This document shows positions 46,098 through 54,168 of a stretch of 64,000 nt of DNA, piece after piece. The notes under the pieces were generated by a model that saw nothing but the letters and a program-made list of their open reading frames with translations, did not search any database and had not been told where the DNA came from. The stretch lies in NCBI RefSeq assembly GCF_003096555.1, contig NZ_QEKM01000001.1, positions 2,976,001 to 3,040,000 of the forward strand, given 5' to 3'. The first letter of the stretch is position 1, and each line of letters begins with the position of its first letter. The stretch comes from Simplicispira sp. 125. GTDB taxonomy: Bacteria > Pseudomonadota > Gammaproteobacteria > Burkholderiales > Burkholderiaceae_C. A program made the position numbers and the translations under genes.

Positions 46098-46340
46098 GAT
46101 GACACCTCCGATTGGACAATGAGCCGTGTCGGGGTACAGCCCACCAACTACGTTGGCTTGCCTTCAGATCGGTGGTCGCAGCGCCCAAGGGCGCAGCGCC
46201 GCGCAGTTCCTGATCGACGTTGGAAGGTGGAGCGGGAGAAAACTCGCGTGGTCGGTCAACGATCGTTGCCGATGCACCGCAGGGTCCCTCCACCCCGACA
46301 ACCAGAACATACAAGCGCCGCAGGGCTTTCAGGGTTCATC
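46098..46340 (-). ncRNA. Candidate IS110 bridge-RNA region
   Basis: The 248 bases upstream of the transposase, up to the mmsA stop, contain no gene. In IS110-subgroup elements such as IS621 the non-coding end upstream of the recombinase encodes a bridge RNA with two internal loops that pair with target and donor DNA. Several short stems are visible here: CCAAC/GTTGG (46144-46156), GCGCCC/GGGCGC (46181-46194) and CAACGATCGTTG (46257-46268). The RNA limits and loops are not resolved by eye. Confidence 0.5.
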
Positions 46341-46345
46341 GCCGT

Positions 46346-47866
46346 TCAGCGGCTGCTGGGAAAGCTGAACACCGCCCCTTCGCGCACACCCGCCGACGGC
46401 CAGCGCTGCGTGATGGTTTTGCGCTTGGTGTAGAAACGCACGGCATCGGGCCCATAGGCATGCAGGTCGCCAAACAGGCTGCGCTTCCAGCCGCCAAACG
46501 AGTGGTAGGCCACGGGCACGGGCAGGGGCACGTTCACGCCCACCATGCCGACCTGGATATGGTCGGTGAAGTAGCGCGCGGCCTCGCCGTCGCGCGTGAA
46601 GATGCAGGTGCCGTTGCCGTACTCGTGGGCGTCGATCAGGTTCATCGCCTCTTGCAGCGTCTTCACGCGCACCACGCCGAGCACGGGGCCGAAGATTTCT
46701 TCTTCGTAGATCTTCATGCCGGGTTGGACGTTGTCAAACAGGCAGGCGCCCAGGAAGTAGCCGTTTTCATGGCCGTCTGCCACCTGCACGCCACGGCCGT
46801 CCACCACCAGCGTGGCGCCTTCGGCCACGCCGCTGTCCACATAGGCCCTGACCTTGGCCGCATGCTCGCGGGTGATCAGCGGCCCCATGTCGTTGCCGTT
46901 GTCGGTGCCGGGGCCGACCTGCATCTTGGCGATTTCGGTCTTCAGCCCCGCCACGACGGCGTCGCCCACCGCGTCACCCACCGCAACCAGCAGCGGGATG
47001 GCCATGCAGCGCTCGCCGCACGAGCCGTAGGCCGCGCCCATCAGCGCACTGACGGCGTTGCCCACGTCGGCATCGGGCATCAACACCGCATGGTTTTTTG
47101 CACCGCCGAGGGCCTGCACACGCTTAGCCTGGCGGCAGCCTTCGGCGTAGATATATTCGGCGATAGGGGTTGAACCCACAAAGCTCACCGCCTTGACCCG
47201 GGGGTCTTGCAGCAGCGTATCGACAGCCAACTTATCGCCATTGACCACGTTGAGCACGCCGGGCGGCAGGCCCGCTTCGAGCGCCAGCTGAGCGATGAAC
47301 AGCACACTGCTCGGGTCGCGTTCGGACGGCTTCAGGACAAAGGTGTTGCCGCAGGCCACGGCCATGGGCCACATCCACAGCGGCACCATGGCCGGAAAGT
47401 TGAACGGCGTGATGCCTGCCGTCACGCCCAGCGCCTGGAACTCGCTCCACGAGTCAATGTTGGGGCCCACGTTGCGGCTGTGCTCGCCCTTGAGCAGTTC
47501 GGGCGCATAGCTGGCGTATTCGACGTTTTCAATGCCGCGCTGCAGCTCGCCGTGCGCATCGCTCAGCACCTTGCCGTGCTCGGCAGTGATGAGCGCGGCG
47601 ATTTTGTCGGCGTTTTCTTCCAGCAGCACCTTGAGCTTGGCCATCACCCGCGCGCGCTTGAGCGGCGGCGTATTGCGCCAGGCGGGAAAAGCGGCTTCGG
47701 CCGAAGCAATGGCGGCTTCGACGGTGGCTTTGCTGGCCAACGCCACGCTGGTGGTGGACTGGCCCGTGGCGGGGTTGAACACCGGCTGTGTGCGCTCGGT
47801 GTCAACAACCAATTGGCCATCAATCAGGTGGCCGATGGTGGTGGTGACGTTGTGATCTTTGTGCAT
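46346..47866 (-). CDS. mmsA: CoA-acylating (methyl)malonate-semialdehyde dehydrogenase
   Basis: A 506-residue aldehyde dehydrogenase of the MmsA type, which turns methylmalonate semialdehyde to propionyl-CoA or malonate semialdehyde to acetyl-CoA with NAD and CoA. It has PFNFPAMVPLWMWPMAV (about 148-164), SFVGSTPIAEYIY (NAD region) and the catalytic Cys in GAAYGSCGERCMAIP (about 285-299). The C-terminus ends naturally in GVREGAVFSFPSSR. It lies downstream of the omega-aminotransferase gene on the same strand with a repeat copy between them, which suggests a shared route for beta-alanine or valine-type semialdehydes. Confidence 0.93.
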   Translation of the reverse strand: MHKDHNVTTTIGHLIDGQLVVDTERTQPVFNPATGQSTTSVALASKATVEAAIASAEAAFPAWRNTPPLKRARVMAKLKVLLEENADKIAALITAEHGKVLSDAHGELQRGIENVEYASYAPELLKGEHSRNVGPNIDSWSEFQALGVTAGITPFNFPAMVPLWMWPMAVACGNTFVLKPSERDPSSVLFIAQLALEAGLPPGVLNVVNGDKLAVDTLLQDPRVKAVSFVGSTPIAEYIYAEGCRQAKRVQALGGAKNHAVLMPDADVGNAVSALMGAAYGSCGERCMAIPLLVAVGDAVGDAVVAGLKTEIAKMQVGPGTDNGNDMGPLITREHAAKVRAYVDSGVAEGATLVVDGRGVQVADGHENGYFLGACLFDNVQPGMKIYEEEIFGPVLGVVRVKTLQEAMNLIDAHEYGNGTCIFTRDGEAARYFTDHIQVGMVGVNVPLPVPVAYHSFGGWKRSLFGDLHAYGPDAVRFYTKRKTITQRWPSAGVREGAVFSFPSSR

Positions 47867-47882
47867 GTCAAAAATTTGAGTG

Positions 47883-47935
47883 AAAAATGCCTCTAGCGCT
47901 TATCTATCAAGCGCCAGCAGCTATCAATACAGAAG
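47883..47935. repeat. Dispersed AT-containing repeat (near-consensus copy)
   Basis: Contains AAAATGCCTCTAGCGCTTAT, then CTATCAAGCGCCAGCAGCTA. This is one of the cleanest copies. It sits between the aminotransferase and mmsA genes. Confidence 0.8.
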
Positions 47936-47956
47936 TATTCAGTGGGTACTGAGCGA

Positions 47957-49312
47957 TCAGGCTGTTTCGGTCAGCGCGTCGCCCAAGGCGTTGATCAGGC
48001 GATCGATCTCGACCTTTTCGCTGATGAACGGGGGCGCCAGCTGGATGGTGTCGCCGCCGTAGCGCACGTAAAAGCCCTTCTTCCAGCACGCCATGGCGAT
48101 CTCATAAGGGCGGCGGGCGGGCTCGCCGGGCAGCGCGGCGATGGTGAAACCAGCGGCCAGGCCGTAATTGCGGATGTCGGCCACATGCTTGGCGCCCTTG
48201 AGGCTGTGCACCGCCTGCTCAAAGTGCGGCACCAGCGCCTGCACACGGCCCACCATGTCTTCCTTTTGCAGGATGTCGAGTGCCGCAATACCGGCTGCGC
48301 AGGCCACCGGGTGGGCCGAGTAGGTGTAGCCGTGGGCAAACTCCAGCATGTAGTCCGGCCCGCCTGCGGCCATGAAGGTGTCGTAAATCTCCTTGCTGGC
48401 CACCACGCCGCCCAGGGGCTGCACGCCATTGGTGACCTGCTTGGCAAAGTTGAAGAGGTCGGGCGTCACGCCGAAAGCCTCGGCGCCACTCATCGCCCCC
48501 GCGCGGCCAAAGCCCGTGATGACTTCGTCAAAAATCAGCAGGATGTTGTTCTGCGTGCAGATTTCGCGCAGGCGCTGCAGGTAGCCCACGGGCGGAATCA
48601 CAACACCGGCCGAACCCGAAAACGGCTCGACGATGACAGCCGCAATGTTGGATGCATCGTGCAGGGCGATCAGGTCGAGCAGACGGTCCGCCAGTTCCTT
48701 GCCGGTGGGCGGCATGCCTTTGTGGAACGAGCCCGCCGGGGGCTGCGTGTGCGGCAGGTGGTCGGCCTCTAGCCCAGAGCCAAACATCTTGCGGTTGGCA
48801 GCGATGCCACCCACCGAGATGCCGCCAAAGTTCACGCCGTGGTAGCCCTTCTCGCGGCCAATCAGGCGCGTCTTGCTTGCCTGGCCCTTGGCGCGCCAGT
48901 AGGCACGGGCCATCTTCAACGAGGTGTCGGCAGCCTCGGAGCCCGAGCCGGTGAAGAACACGTAGTCCAGCCCGGCAGGCGTCAGCTCCTTGATGCGATT
49001 GGCCAGCTCAAACGCGAGCGGGTGGCCAAACTGGAAGGCGGGCGAATAGTCCAGCTTGGCCGCCTGTTTGCCCACCGCCTCGGCAATCTCGCGGCGGCCA
49101 TGGCCCAGGCCGGCGCACCACAGGCCCGACAGGCCGTCAAAAATCTTGCGCCCTTCGCTGTCGGTGTAATAGGCGCCCTGCGCCTCGACCACCATGCGGG
49201 GGTTGGCCTTGAACTGGCGGTTGGCCGTGTAGGGCATCCAGTAGGCATCGAGCCAGGCGGCATCCATGCGCGGTGCGGCGTCAAGCGAGGGTTCGGTGTG
49301 GACAAAGCTCAT
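47957..49312 (-). CDS. Omega-amino acid:pyruvate aminotransferase
   Basis: A 451-residue class III PLP aminotransferase. The N-terminus WMPYTANRQFKANPRM is typical of beta-alanine/omega-amino acid:pyruvate transaminases. Other hallmarks are FFTGSGSEAADTSLKMARAYWRAKG, LIFDEVITGFGR with the PLP-binding Asp, and the PLP lysine in FAKQVTNGVQPLGG (about 282-295). Start 49312 has AGGAGA upstream. Together with mmsA it can take beta-alanine to malonate semialdehyde and then acetyl-CoA. Controlled probably by the divergent LysR gene. Confidence 0.92.
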   Translation of the reverse strand: MSFVHTEPSLDAAPRMDAAWLDAYWMPYTANRQFKANPRMVVEAQGAYYTDSEGRKIFDGLSGLWCAGLGHGRREIAEAVGKQAAKLDYSPAFQFGHPLAFELANRIKELTPAGLDYVFFTGSGSEAADTSLKMARAYWRAKGQASKTRLIGREKGYHGVNFGGISVGGIAANRKMFGSGLEADHLPHTQPPAGSFHKGMPPTGKELADRLLDLIALHDASNIAAVIVEPFSGSAGVVIPPVGYLQRLREICTQNNILLIFDEVITGFGRAGAMSGAEAFGVTPDLFNFAKQVTNGVQPLGGVVASKEIYDTFMAAGGPDYMLEFAHGYTYSAHPVACAAGIAALDILQKEDMVGRVQALVPHFEQAVHSLKGAKHVADIRNYGLAAGFTIAALPGEPARRPYEIAMACWKKGFYVRYGGDTIQLAPPFISEKVEIDRLINALGDALTETA

Positions 49313-49376
49313 GGGGTGTCTCCTGTGGATTGGCGGCAAGGCAGCTCGACATTGTTGGCGCAACTGTTAATCTCTC

Positions 49377-49393
49377 ATATCAACAAATATCAA
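49377..49393. promoter_or_regulatory. Putative LysR operator: direct repeats ATATCAA
   Basis: Two ATATCAA heptamers (49377-49383 and 49387-49393) are spaced 10 bases apart, one helical turn, in the 98-base gap between the divergent aminotransferase and LysR genes. They are a natural binding site candidate for the regulator. Confidence 0.5.
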
Positions 49394-49410
49394 TGTTTAC
49401 TTGACGATTT

Positions 49411-50349
49411 ATGCAAGTAAAACCTGCACCCACCAAACACCGCGCCGTGCTCGGCCAGCTCAGCGACATGGACCTGCGCCTGCTGCAGGTGTTCAAAAGC
49501 GTGGCCGAGTGCGGCGGGCTATCGGCCGCCGAGCTGGAACTCAACATCGGCACCAGCACCGTCAGCCGCCACATGAAAGACCTGGAAACGCGCCTGGGCC
49601 TGACGCTGTGCCGCCGGGGCCGGGCCGGTTTTGCGCTGACGGCCGAGGGCCAGCGCGTGTACGACGAAACCCTGCGCCTGCTATCGGCCGTGGATGCGTT
49701 TCGCAGCAGCATTGACGACATCCACCGCCGCATGGGCGGGCGCCTGGACGTGGCGGTGTTCGACAAGACCGCCAGCAACCCGGCCGCGCACATTGGCGAG
49801 GCGATTGCGCGTTTTGCCGCGCAGGCGCCCGAGGTCAGCCTGCAGATGCACGTGGCCAGCATCCCCGCGATCGAGCGCGGCCTGATGGACGGGAGCTTTC
49901 ACGTCGGCATCATCCCCGCGCACCGCGCCTCGCAAAGCCTGGTGTACGCCAACCTGTTCACCGAGACCATGCTGCTCTACTGCGGTGCGCGCCACCCGCT
50001 GTTTGGCGCAGACCATGCCGCGCTGACCTGGGATGCCCTGCGCGCCTGGCAGTTTGCCGGCCTGGGCTACCACTCGCCCAATATGGAACTGAGCCACGGC
50101 GCCCGCCTGCCCCGCAAGGCCACGGGCTTTGACCAGGAGTCGATTGCCACGCTCATTCTCTCGGGCCGCTACCTGGGTTTTTTGCCCGACCATTACGCCG
50201 AGAGCTTCGAGCGCCAGGGTCTGATGCAGGCCGTGCAACCGGCGCAGTTCTTCTACCCCTGCCAGTTTGTCAGTGTGCTGCGCAAGTCACCCCAGCCGCC
50301 GCGCGCGGCGCAGGCTTTTGCACAGTGCTTGCTGGCAGCGCACGCCTGA
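49411..50349 (+). CDS. LysR-family transcriptional regulator
   Basis: A 312-residue LysR regulator. The N-terminal helix-turn-helix spans about residues 18-60 (LRLLQVFKSVAECGGLSAAELELNIGTSTVSRHMKDLETRLG read in two parts), followed by a linker helix and an effector-binding domain (about 100-305). Divergent from the aminotransferase gene with about 100 bases between, the classic arrangement for control of the neighbouring catabolic operon. The inducer is likely an amino acid or semialdehyde pathway intermediate, by inference only. Confidence 0.9.
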   Translation: MQVKPAPTKHRAVLGQLSDMDLRLLQVFKSVAECGGLSAAELELNIGTSTVSRHMKDLETRLGLTLCRRGRAGFALTAEGQRVYDETLRLLSAVDAFRSSIDDIHRRMGGRLDVAVFDKTASNPAAHIGEAIARFAAQAPEVSLQMHVASIPAIERGLMDGSFHVGIIPAHRASQSLVYANLFTETMLLYCGARHPLFGADHAALTWDALRAWQFAGLGYHSPNMELSHGARLPRKATGFDQESIATLILSGRYLGFLPDHYAESFERQGLMQAVQPAQFFYPCQFVSVLRKSPQPPRAAQAFAQCLLAAHA

Positions 50350-50415
50350 CGACTTGCACCCCTTTCCCACTCGGCCCACAATGGGCGTTTTACGGCCCAC
50401 CCTGCAAGGCACCTC

Positions 50416-50718
50416 ATGTCCAGCATCTCCTCCATTGCATCTTCCGGCCTGCAGGCCGCGCAACTGCGGCTGGACGCCTCGGCGCACAACGTGGCCAACA
50501 TGAACACGCCCGCGTTTCGTCGCCAGTCGGTGGCCCTGCAGGCCCAGCCCGAGCAAGGTGGTGTACGCGCCAGCGTGCAGCGCGAATCCCAGGAAGGCGC
50601 GGCACTGGAGCAGGAAGCGGTGGAACAGATGTCGGCCACCTACGCCTTCAAGGCCAACCTGCAAACCCTCCAAACCGAAGACCGCATGCTGGGCGCGCTG
50701 CTCAACACGCAGGCATAA
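50416..50718 (+). CDS. Miniature flagellar rod/hook-like protein
   Basis: A 100-residue protein joining the two ends of flagellar rod proteins. Residues 1-40 carry the rod N-terminal signature SGLQAAQLRLDASAHNVANM with TPAFRRQ; residues 70-100 carry the C-terminal helix motif VEQMSATYAFKANLQTLQTE that packs with it in FlgB/FlgC/FlgG. The middle domain is missing. No other flagellar gene is nearby. It may be a minimal axial-protein-like filament subunit or a degenerate rod gene; the intact ends argue for function. Its 3' end overlaps the convergent DUF2061 gene by 17 bases. Confidence 0.75.
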   Translation: MSSISSIASSGLQAAQLRLDASAHNVANMNTPAFRRQSVALQAQPEQGGVRASVQRESQEGAALEQEAVEQMSATYAFKANLQTLQTEDRMLGALLNTQA

Positions 50719-50977
50719 GCGGGGCGCCCTGCGGTGCGGCGGCGTTGGCCGCAGCGGCACGGGCCTTGCGCGCGGAGCGCTCCCAGGCTTTTTCATGGAA
50801 GAAGAAGGCGAAAGCCTGCACCGTAGGCTCCAGCAGGCTGAGCGTGAGCGATGCGATCAGGTTGCCGGTGACCGCATAGGCCACCAAGGCGGCGACGGTG
50901 ATATGGATCAGGTAGTAGCTGCCTGTCTTGAGCAGCATGGTCTTGTTCTGGCGGGCGGCGCGGCGAATGCGGGACAT
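50702..50977 (-). CDS. DUF2061 membrane protein
   Basis: A 91-residue protein matching the DUF2061 pattern: LLKTGSYYLIHITVAALVAYAVTGN, then a second helix, then EPTVQAFAFFFHEKAWER. It has two membrane helices with basic N- and C-terminal tails. Function unknown. Its start lies about 45 bases from a near-perfect Fur box, so it is probably iron-regulated. It overlaps the end of the convergent rod-like gene. Confidence 0.82.
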   Translation of the reverse strand: MSRIRRAARQNKTMLLKTGSYYLIHITVAALVAYAVTGNLIASLTLSLLEPTVQAFAFFFHEKAWERSARKARAAAANAAAPQGAPLMPAC

Positions 50978-51019
50978 GGCGTTCTCCTGGAGAGCAGCCC
51001 TGCACGATAGCGGGCTTTA

Positions 51020-51040
51020 ACAAATGATAATCATTATCAA
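51020..51040. promoter_or_regulatory. Fur box
   Basis: The palindrome ATGATAATCATTATC (51024-51038) matches 15 consecutive positions of the 19-base Fur consensus and is flanked by A/T. It lies between DUF2061 (start 54 bases away) and the SPFH gene (start about 170 bases away), so one or both are likely repressed by iron-loaded Fur. Confidence 0.8.
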
Positions 51041-51203
51041 TTGATTCCACCATTGAATCTGACTACCGCCGCCATGGTCAAAACCTGGGCACACCGGAAC
51101 TTGTTCACAAAAACGCCCGCCGCCCCGCTGCCCTGCGCCCACCACCGTTGCTATGATGCTCGGCCACCTTCTTTCATTCTTTCCACAGCAACCGGGAACA
51201 CAC

Positions 51204-52259
51204 ATGGCCCTCATGGACTTCATCAAGAAACAGTTCATCGACATCCTCGAGTGGACCGAGGACGGCGACGGCACGCTGGCCTGGCGCTACCCGATGGCGG
51301 GCATGGAAATCCAGAACGGCGGCACGCTGGTGGTGCGCGAGTCGCAGATGGCCGTCTTCGTCAACGAAGGCCAGGTGGCCGACGTGTTCGGCCCCGGCAC
51401 CTACAAGCTGACCACGCAGACGCTGCCGGTGCTCACCTACCTGAAGAACTGGGACAAGCTGTTCCAGTCGCCCTTCAAGAGCGACGTGTACTTCTTCAGC
51501 ACGCGCCAGCAGATCGACCAGAAGTGGGGCACGCCCCAGCCCATCACCATCCGCGACAAGGACTTCGGCGCGGTGCGCCTGCGGGCCTTCGGCAACTACG
51601 CCTACCGCATCGCCGACCCCAAGCTGTTCCACACCGAGATCTCGGGCACGCGCGACAGCTACCCCGTGGCCGACCTCGAAGGCCAGCTGCGCGGCATGGT
51701 GCTGCAGAACATCAGCAACGCGATTGCGGGCAGCGGCCTGCCGTTTCTGGACCTGGCCGCCAACCAGGTGATGTTTGCCGAGGCGCTGGCCAAGGAGCTG
51801 GCCCCCCACTTTGCCAAGATCGGCCTGACGGTTGAGAGCCTGACGGTACAGAACGTCTCCCTGCCCGAAGAACTGCAGAAAATTCTGGACCAGAAAATCG
51901 GCATGGGCATGGTCGGCAACGACATGGGCAAGTTCATGCAGTACCAGACGGCGCAGGCCATTCCTAAATTTGCCGAAGGCGGCGGTGGTAGCGGCATTGC
52001 CGGTGACGCCATGGGCCTGGGCGCCGGTGTGGCGCTGGGCCAGGTGCTGGCGCAAAACCTGCAGCAAGGCCTGCAAGGCGGTGGCGGCGCGGCGGCACAG
52101 GCTGCGGGTGCGGCCACTGCGGCGGCAGCACCGGCAGGCGTGCGGCCCGACGAAGTCATGGCCACGCTGGAAAAGCTGGGCGAGCTCAAGTCCAAGGGCA
52201 TCCTCACGCAGGAGGAGTTCGACGCCAAGAAGGCTGAACTGCTCAAGAAATTGGCGTAA
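51204..52259 (+). CDS. SPFH/band-7 protein with C-terminal SHOCT motif
   Basis: A 351-residue protein of the virion-core-like band-7 family (YdjI/Band_7_1). It begins DFIKKQFIDILEW, then has WRYPMAGMEIQNGGTLVVRESQMAVFVNEG, a band-7 domain to about residue 250 ending in LPEELQKILDQKIGMGMV, a Gly/Ala-rich linker, and a SHOCT tail LGELKSKGILTQEEFDAKKAELL. These proteins form ring-like membrane-associated scaffolds. Start 51204 has GGGAA upstream; an upstream ATG at 51153 has none. First gene of a plus-strand unit with DUF4178 and DUF350 proteins, downstream of the Fur box. Confidence 0.88.
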   Translation: MALMDFIKKQFIDILEWTEDGDGTLAWRYPMAGMEIQNGGTLVVRESQMAVFVNEGQVADVFGPGTYKLTTQTLPVLTYLKNWDKLFQSPFKSDVYFFSTRQQIDQKWGTPQPITIRDKDFGAVRLRAFGNYAYRIADPKLFHTEISGTRDSYPVADLEGQLRGMVLQNISNAIAGSGLPFLDLAANQVMFAEALAKELAPHFAKIGLTVESLTVQNVSLPEELQKILDQKIGMGMVGNDMGKFMQYQTAQAIPKFAEGGGGSGIAGDAMGLGAGVALGQVLAQNLQQGLQGGGGAAAQAAGAATAAAAPAGVRPDEVMATLEKLGELKSKGILTQEEFDAKKAELLKKLA

Positions 52260-52264
52260 GTCTT

Positions 52265-52325
52265 TAGCTATTAAAATAATAGCTAACAGTGCTTGATGGA
52301 TAAGCGTTAGAGGCCAAAAAAGCTT
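52265..52325. repeat. Dispersed AT-containing repeat (near-consensus copy)
   Basis: Contains TAGCTATTAAAATAATAGCT (an inverted repeat by itself) then AACAGTGCTTGATGGATAAG and CGTTAGAGGCC. It lies in the 104 bases between the SPFH and DUF4178 genes. Confidence 0.8.
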
Positions 52326-52363
52326 CAAATACCAGACCCATCAACGCTGTCGGCCCGCCCCTG

Positions 52364-53854
52364 ATGGCCACCGACCCCACACAGCGTTACTACCGTGCAC
52401 CCTGCCCCGGCTGTGGTGCGCCGGTCGAGTTCAAAAGTGCGCAATCCACGCACGCCGTCTGCGGCTTCTGCCAAAGCACCGTGGTGCGCAGCGGCGACGT
52501 GCTGCAGCGCCTGGGCAAGATGGCCGAGCTGTTCGACGACCACAGCCCGCTGCAGCTCATGGCCAGCGGGCGCATCACGCTGGACGGCAAAGAGCAGCCG
52601 TTCACGCTGATCGGCCGCCTGCAGTACAAAAACGCGGCCGGTGTCTGGACCGAATGGGTGGCCTTCCTGCAGGACGGCAGCATGGCCAGCCTGGGCGAAG
52701 ACAACGGCGCCTACGTCTTCACCCGCCCCATGGACCCGGGGCGCGAGCTGCCCGAGGCCAGCCGCTTTCGCGTGGGCAGCACCACCGCCATCAACGGCAA
52801 GCCCTACAGCGTGGCCTTCAGCGGCCAGGCCAGCCTGATCTCGGCCCAGGGCGAACTGCCCAAGCTGCCACCGCTGGGCCAGCCGTTCGATATGGTCGAG
52901 CTGCGCAGCGAAGACGGCGAAGTGCTCAGCATCGACTACGGCCACCAGCCCCCCAACGTCGAACGCGGCAAGTCCGTGCTGCTCGAAGACCTGCAGCTGC
53001 AAGGCCTCAAGGACGAATCGGCCAAAGACGAAAAAGGCCGCCAGTTCAACTGCCCGCACTGCGGTGCGCCCGTGCAGGTGCAACTGGCCAGCACCAAAAG
53101 CATCACCTGCGGGTCGTGCGCCAGCATCATTGACCTCGGCAGCGGCGTGGGCGGCGAGTTGCGCTCGGCCGAGCAGGACGAACCCGTGCGCCCCATCATC
53201 CCGCTGGGCAGCAAAGGCCAGCTCCAGGGTGTGCAATGGCAGGTGGTGGGCTTTCAGCACCGCATGGGGCAAGAACCCGGCGACGACGAACAGTTTGGCT
53301 GGAGCGAGTACCTGCTCTACAACCAGAAGCGCGGCTTTGCCTTTCTGGTCGATGCCGAAGACGGCTGGAGCATGGTGCGCCCCACCACGGGCGCCCCGCA
53401 AGTGGGGTCGACGGGCCGCACCGCCACGTACATGGGCACCACCTACCAGCTCAAGTACAGCTACGAGGCCGAAACCACCTATGTGCTGGGCGAGTTCTAC
53501 TGGCAGGTCGAGCGCGGGCAAAAAACCTCCAACCGCGACTACGCCAGCGCCAAGGGCCTGCTGTCGATGGAGCAGAGCAAGAACGAGCTCACCTGGTCGG
53601 CCGGCGACAAGCTGGCCAGCGACACGGTGGTCAAGGCCTTCAAGCTTGACGACAAGAAAGACCTGCTCCAGCGCGACGACCCCGGCCCCTTCGTGGCGGC
53701 CAAGGGCCTGGGCTGCGGCACACTCATCCTCATCGCCGTGGTGCTCATCATCCTGCTGGTGCTGCTGTCGAACTGCTCGGGCTCGCCCGGGGGCGGCTAC
53801 CGCAGTTCCAGCGGTTCGTTCGGTGGTTTTTCCACCGGCGGTGGGCATAAATAA
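52364..53854 (+). CDS. Zinc-ribbon protein with DUF4178 domain and C-terminal membrane anchor
   Basis: A 496-residue protein. Zinc ribbon 1 has CPGCG (Cys14, Cys17) and CGFC (Cys33, Cys36); zinc ribbon 2 is CPHCG with CGSC (about 227-248). A first DUF4178-like unit (about 60-200) and a second (about 285-440), with GEFYWQVERGQKTSNRDY, follow each ribbon, so the protein looks duplicated. A membrane helix (about 450-468) and a Gly/Ser-rich tail ending in STGGGHK close it. DUF4178 proteins are commonly encoded beside DUF350 and aminopropyltransferase genes. Biochemical role unknown. Confidence 0.82.
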   Translation: MATDPTQRYYRAPCPGCGAPVEFKSAQSTHAVCGFCQSTVVRSGDVLQRLGKMAELFDDHSPLQLMASGRITLDGKEQPFTLIGRLQYKNAAGVWTEWVAFLQDGSMASLGEDNGAYVFTRPMDPGRELPEASRFRVGSTTAINGKPYSVAFSGQASLISAQGELPKLPPLGQPFDMVELRSEDGEVLSIDYGHQPPNVERGKSVLLEDLQLQGLKDESAKDEKGRQFNCPHCGAPVQVQLASTKSITCGSCASIIDLGSGVGGELRSAEQDEPVRPIIPLGSKGQLQGVQWQVVGFQHRMGQEPGDDEQFGWSEYLLYNQKRGFAFLVDAEDGWSMVRPTTGAPQVGSTGRTATYMGTTYQLKYSYEAETTYVLGEFYWQVERGQKTSNRDYASAKGLLSMEQSKNELTWSAGDKLASDTVVKAFKLDDKKDLLQRDDPGPFVAAKGLGCGTLILIAVVLIILLVLLSNCSGSPGGGYRSSSGSFGGFSTGGGHK

Positions 53855-53874
53855 ACTTCAAGGAGAAACGCATC

Positions 53875-54096
53875 ATGATGGGAATTGAATGGCTCCGGCC
53901 CGCGGCATTCCTCGGCTCCATCCTCTACGCCATCATTGGCGTTTTCATCTTCTGGCTGTGCTTTGTCATCGTCGACAAGATCACCCCTTACGACCTGTGG
54001 CGTGAAATCGTCGAAAAACAGAACCAGGCCCTGGGCCTGGTCGTGGCCGCGATGTGCCTTGGGATCAGCATCATCGTGGCGGCCGCCATCCACTAA
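53875..54096 (+). CDS. DUF350 membrane protein
   Basis: A 73-residue protein with two membrane helices (about 10-32 and 50-70) separated by VDKITPYDLWREIVEKQNQA, the conserved loop of DUF350 (YjfL-like). It carries a single DUF350 unit where many relatives have two or more. AAGGAG precedes the start. Its place after DUF4178 and near an aminopropyltransferase gene matches the known co-occurrence of these families. An ion-conducting or membrane-stress role has been proposed for such proteins; nothing in the sequence proves it. Confidence 0.85.
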   Translation: MMGIEWLRPAAFLGSILYAIIGVFIFWLCFVIVDKITPYDLWREIVEKQNQALGLVVAAMCLGISIIVAAAIH

Positions 54097-54099
54097 AAC

Positions 54100-54150
54100 C
54101 ATAGCTACTGGCGCCCGGTGGACGGGCGCTGGCAGCGTTTTTTATGCCTA
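54100..54150. terminator. Repeat-derived hairpin between convergent genes
   Basis: Stem GCGCCCG/CGGGCGC around 54111-54130, flanked by TAGCTACTG and TGGCAGCG of the dispersed repeat, then six T. It lies between the DUF350 gene and the convergent ddh gene and could stop transcription from the left. Confidence 0.6.
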
Positions 54151-54168
54151 TTTAAGGCCGGTACCTGC

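Larger units (their letters stand above)
45125..46340 (-). mobile_element. IS110-family insertion sequence (ends approximate)
   Basis: An intact DEDD-type transposase gene with about 250 non-coding bases on its 5' side and a short 3' side. The element is inserted between maeB and mmsA. IS110 elements lack long terminal inverted repeats and usually do not duplicate the target, so exact ends cannot be set without an empty site from a relative; the limits given are bounded by the neighbouring genes. Confidence 0.8.

Noticed and set aside
45084..46345. Terminal inverted repeats of the IS element
   Set aside because: None could be identified; IS110 elements often lack them, so the ends were left approximate.
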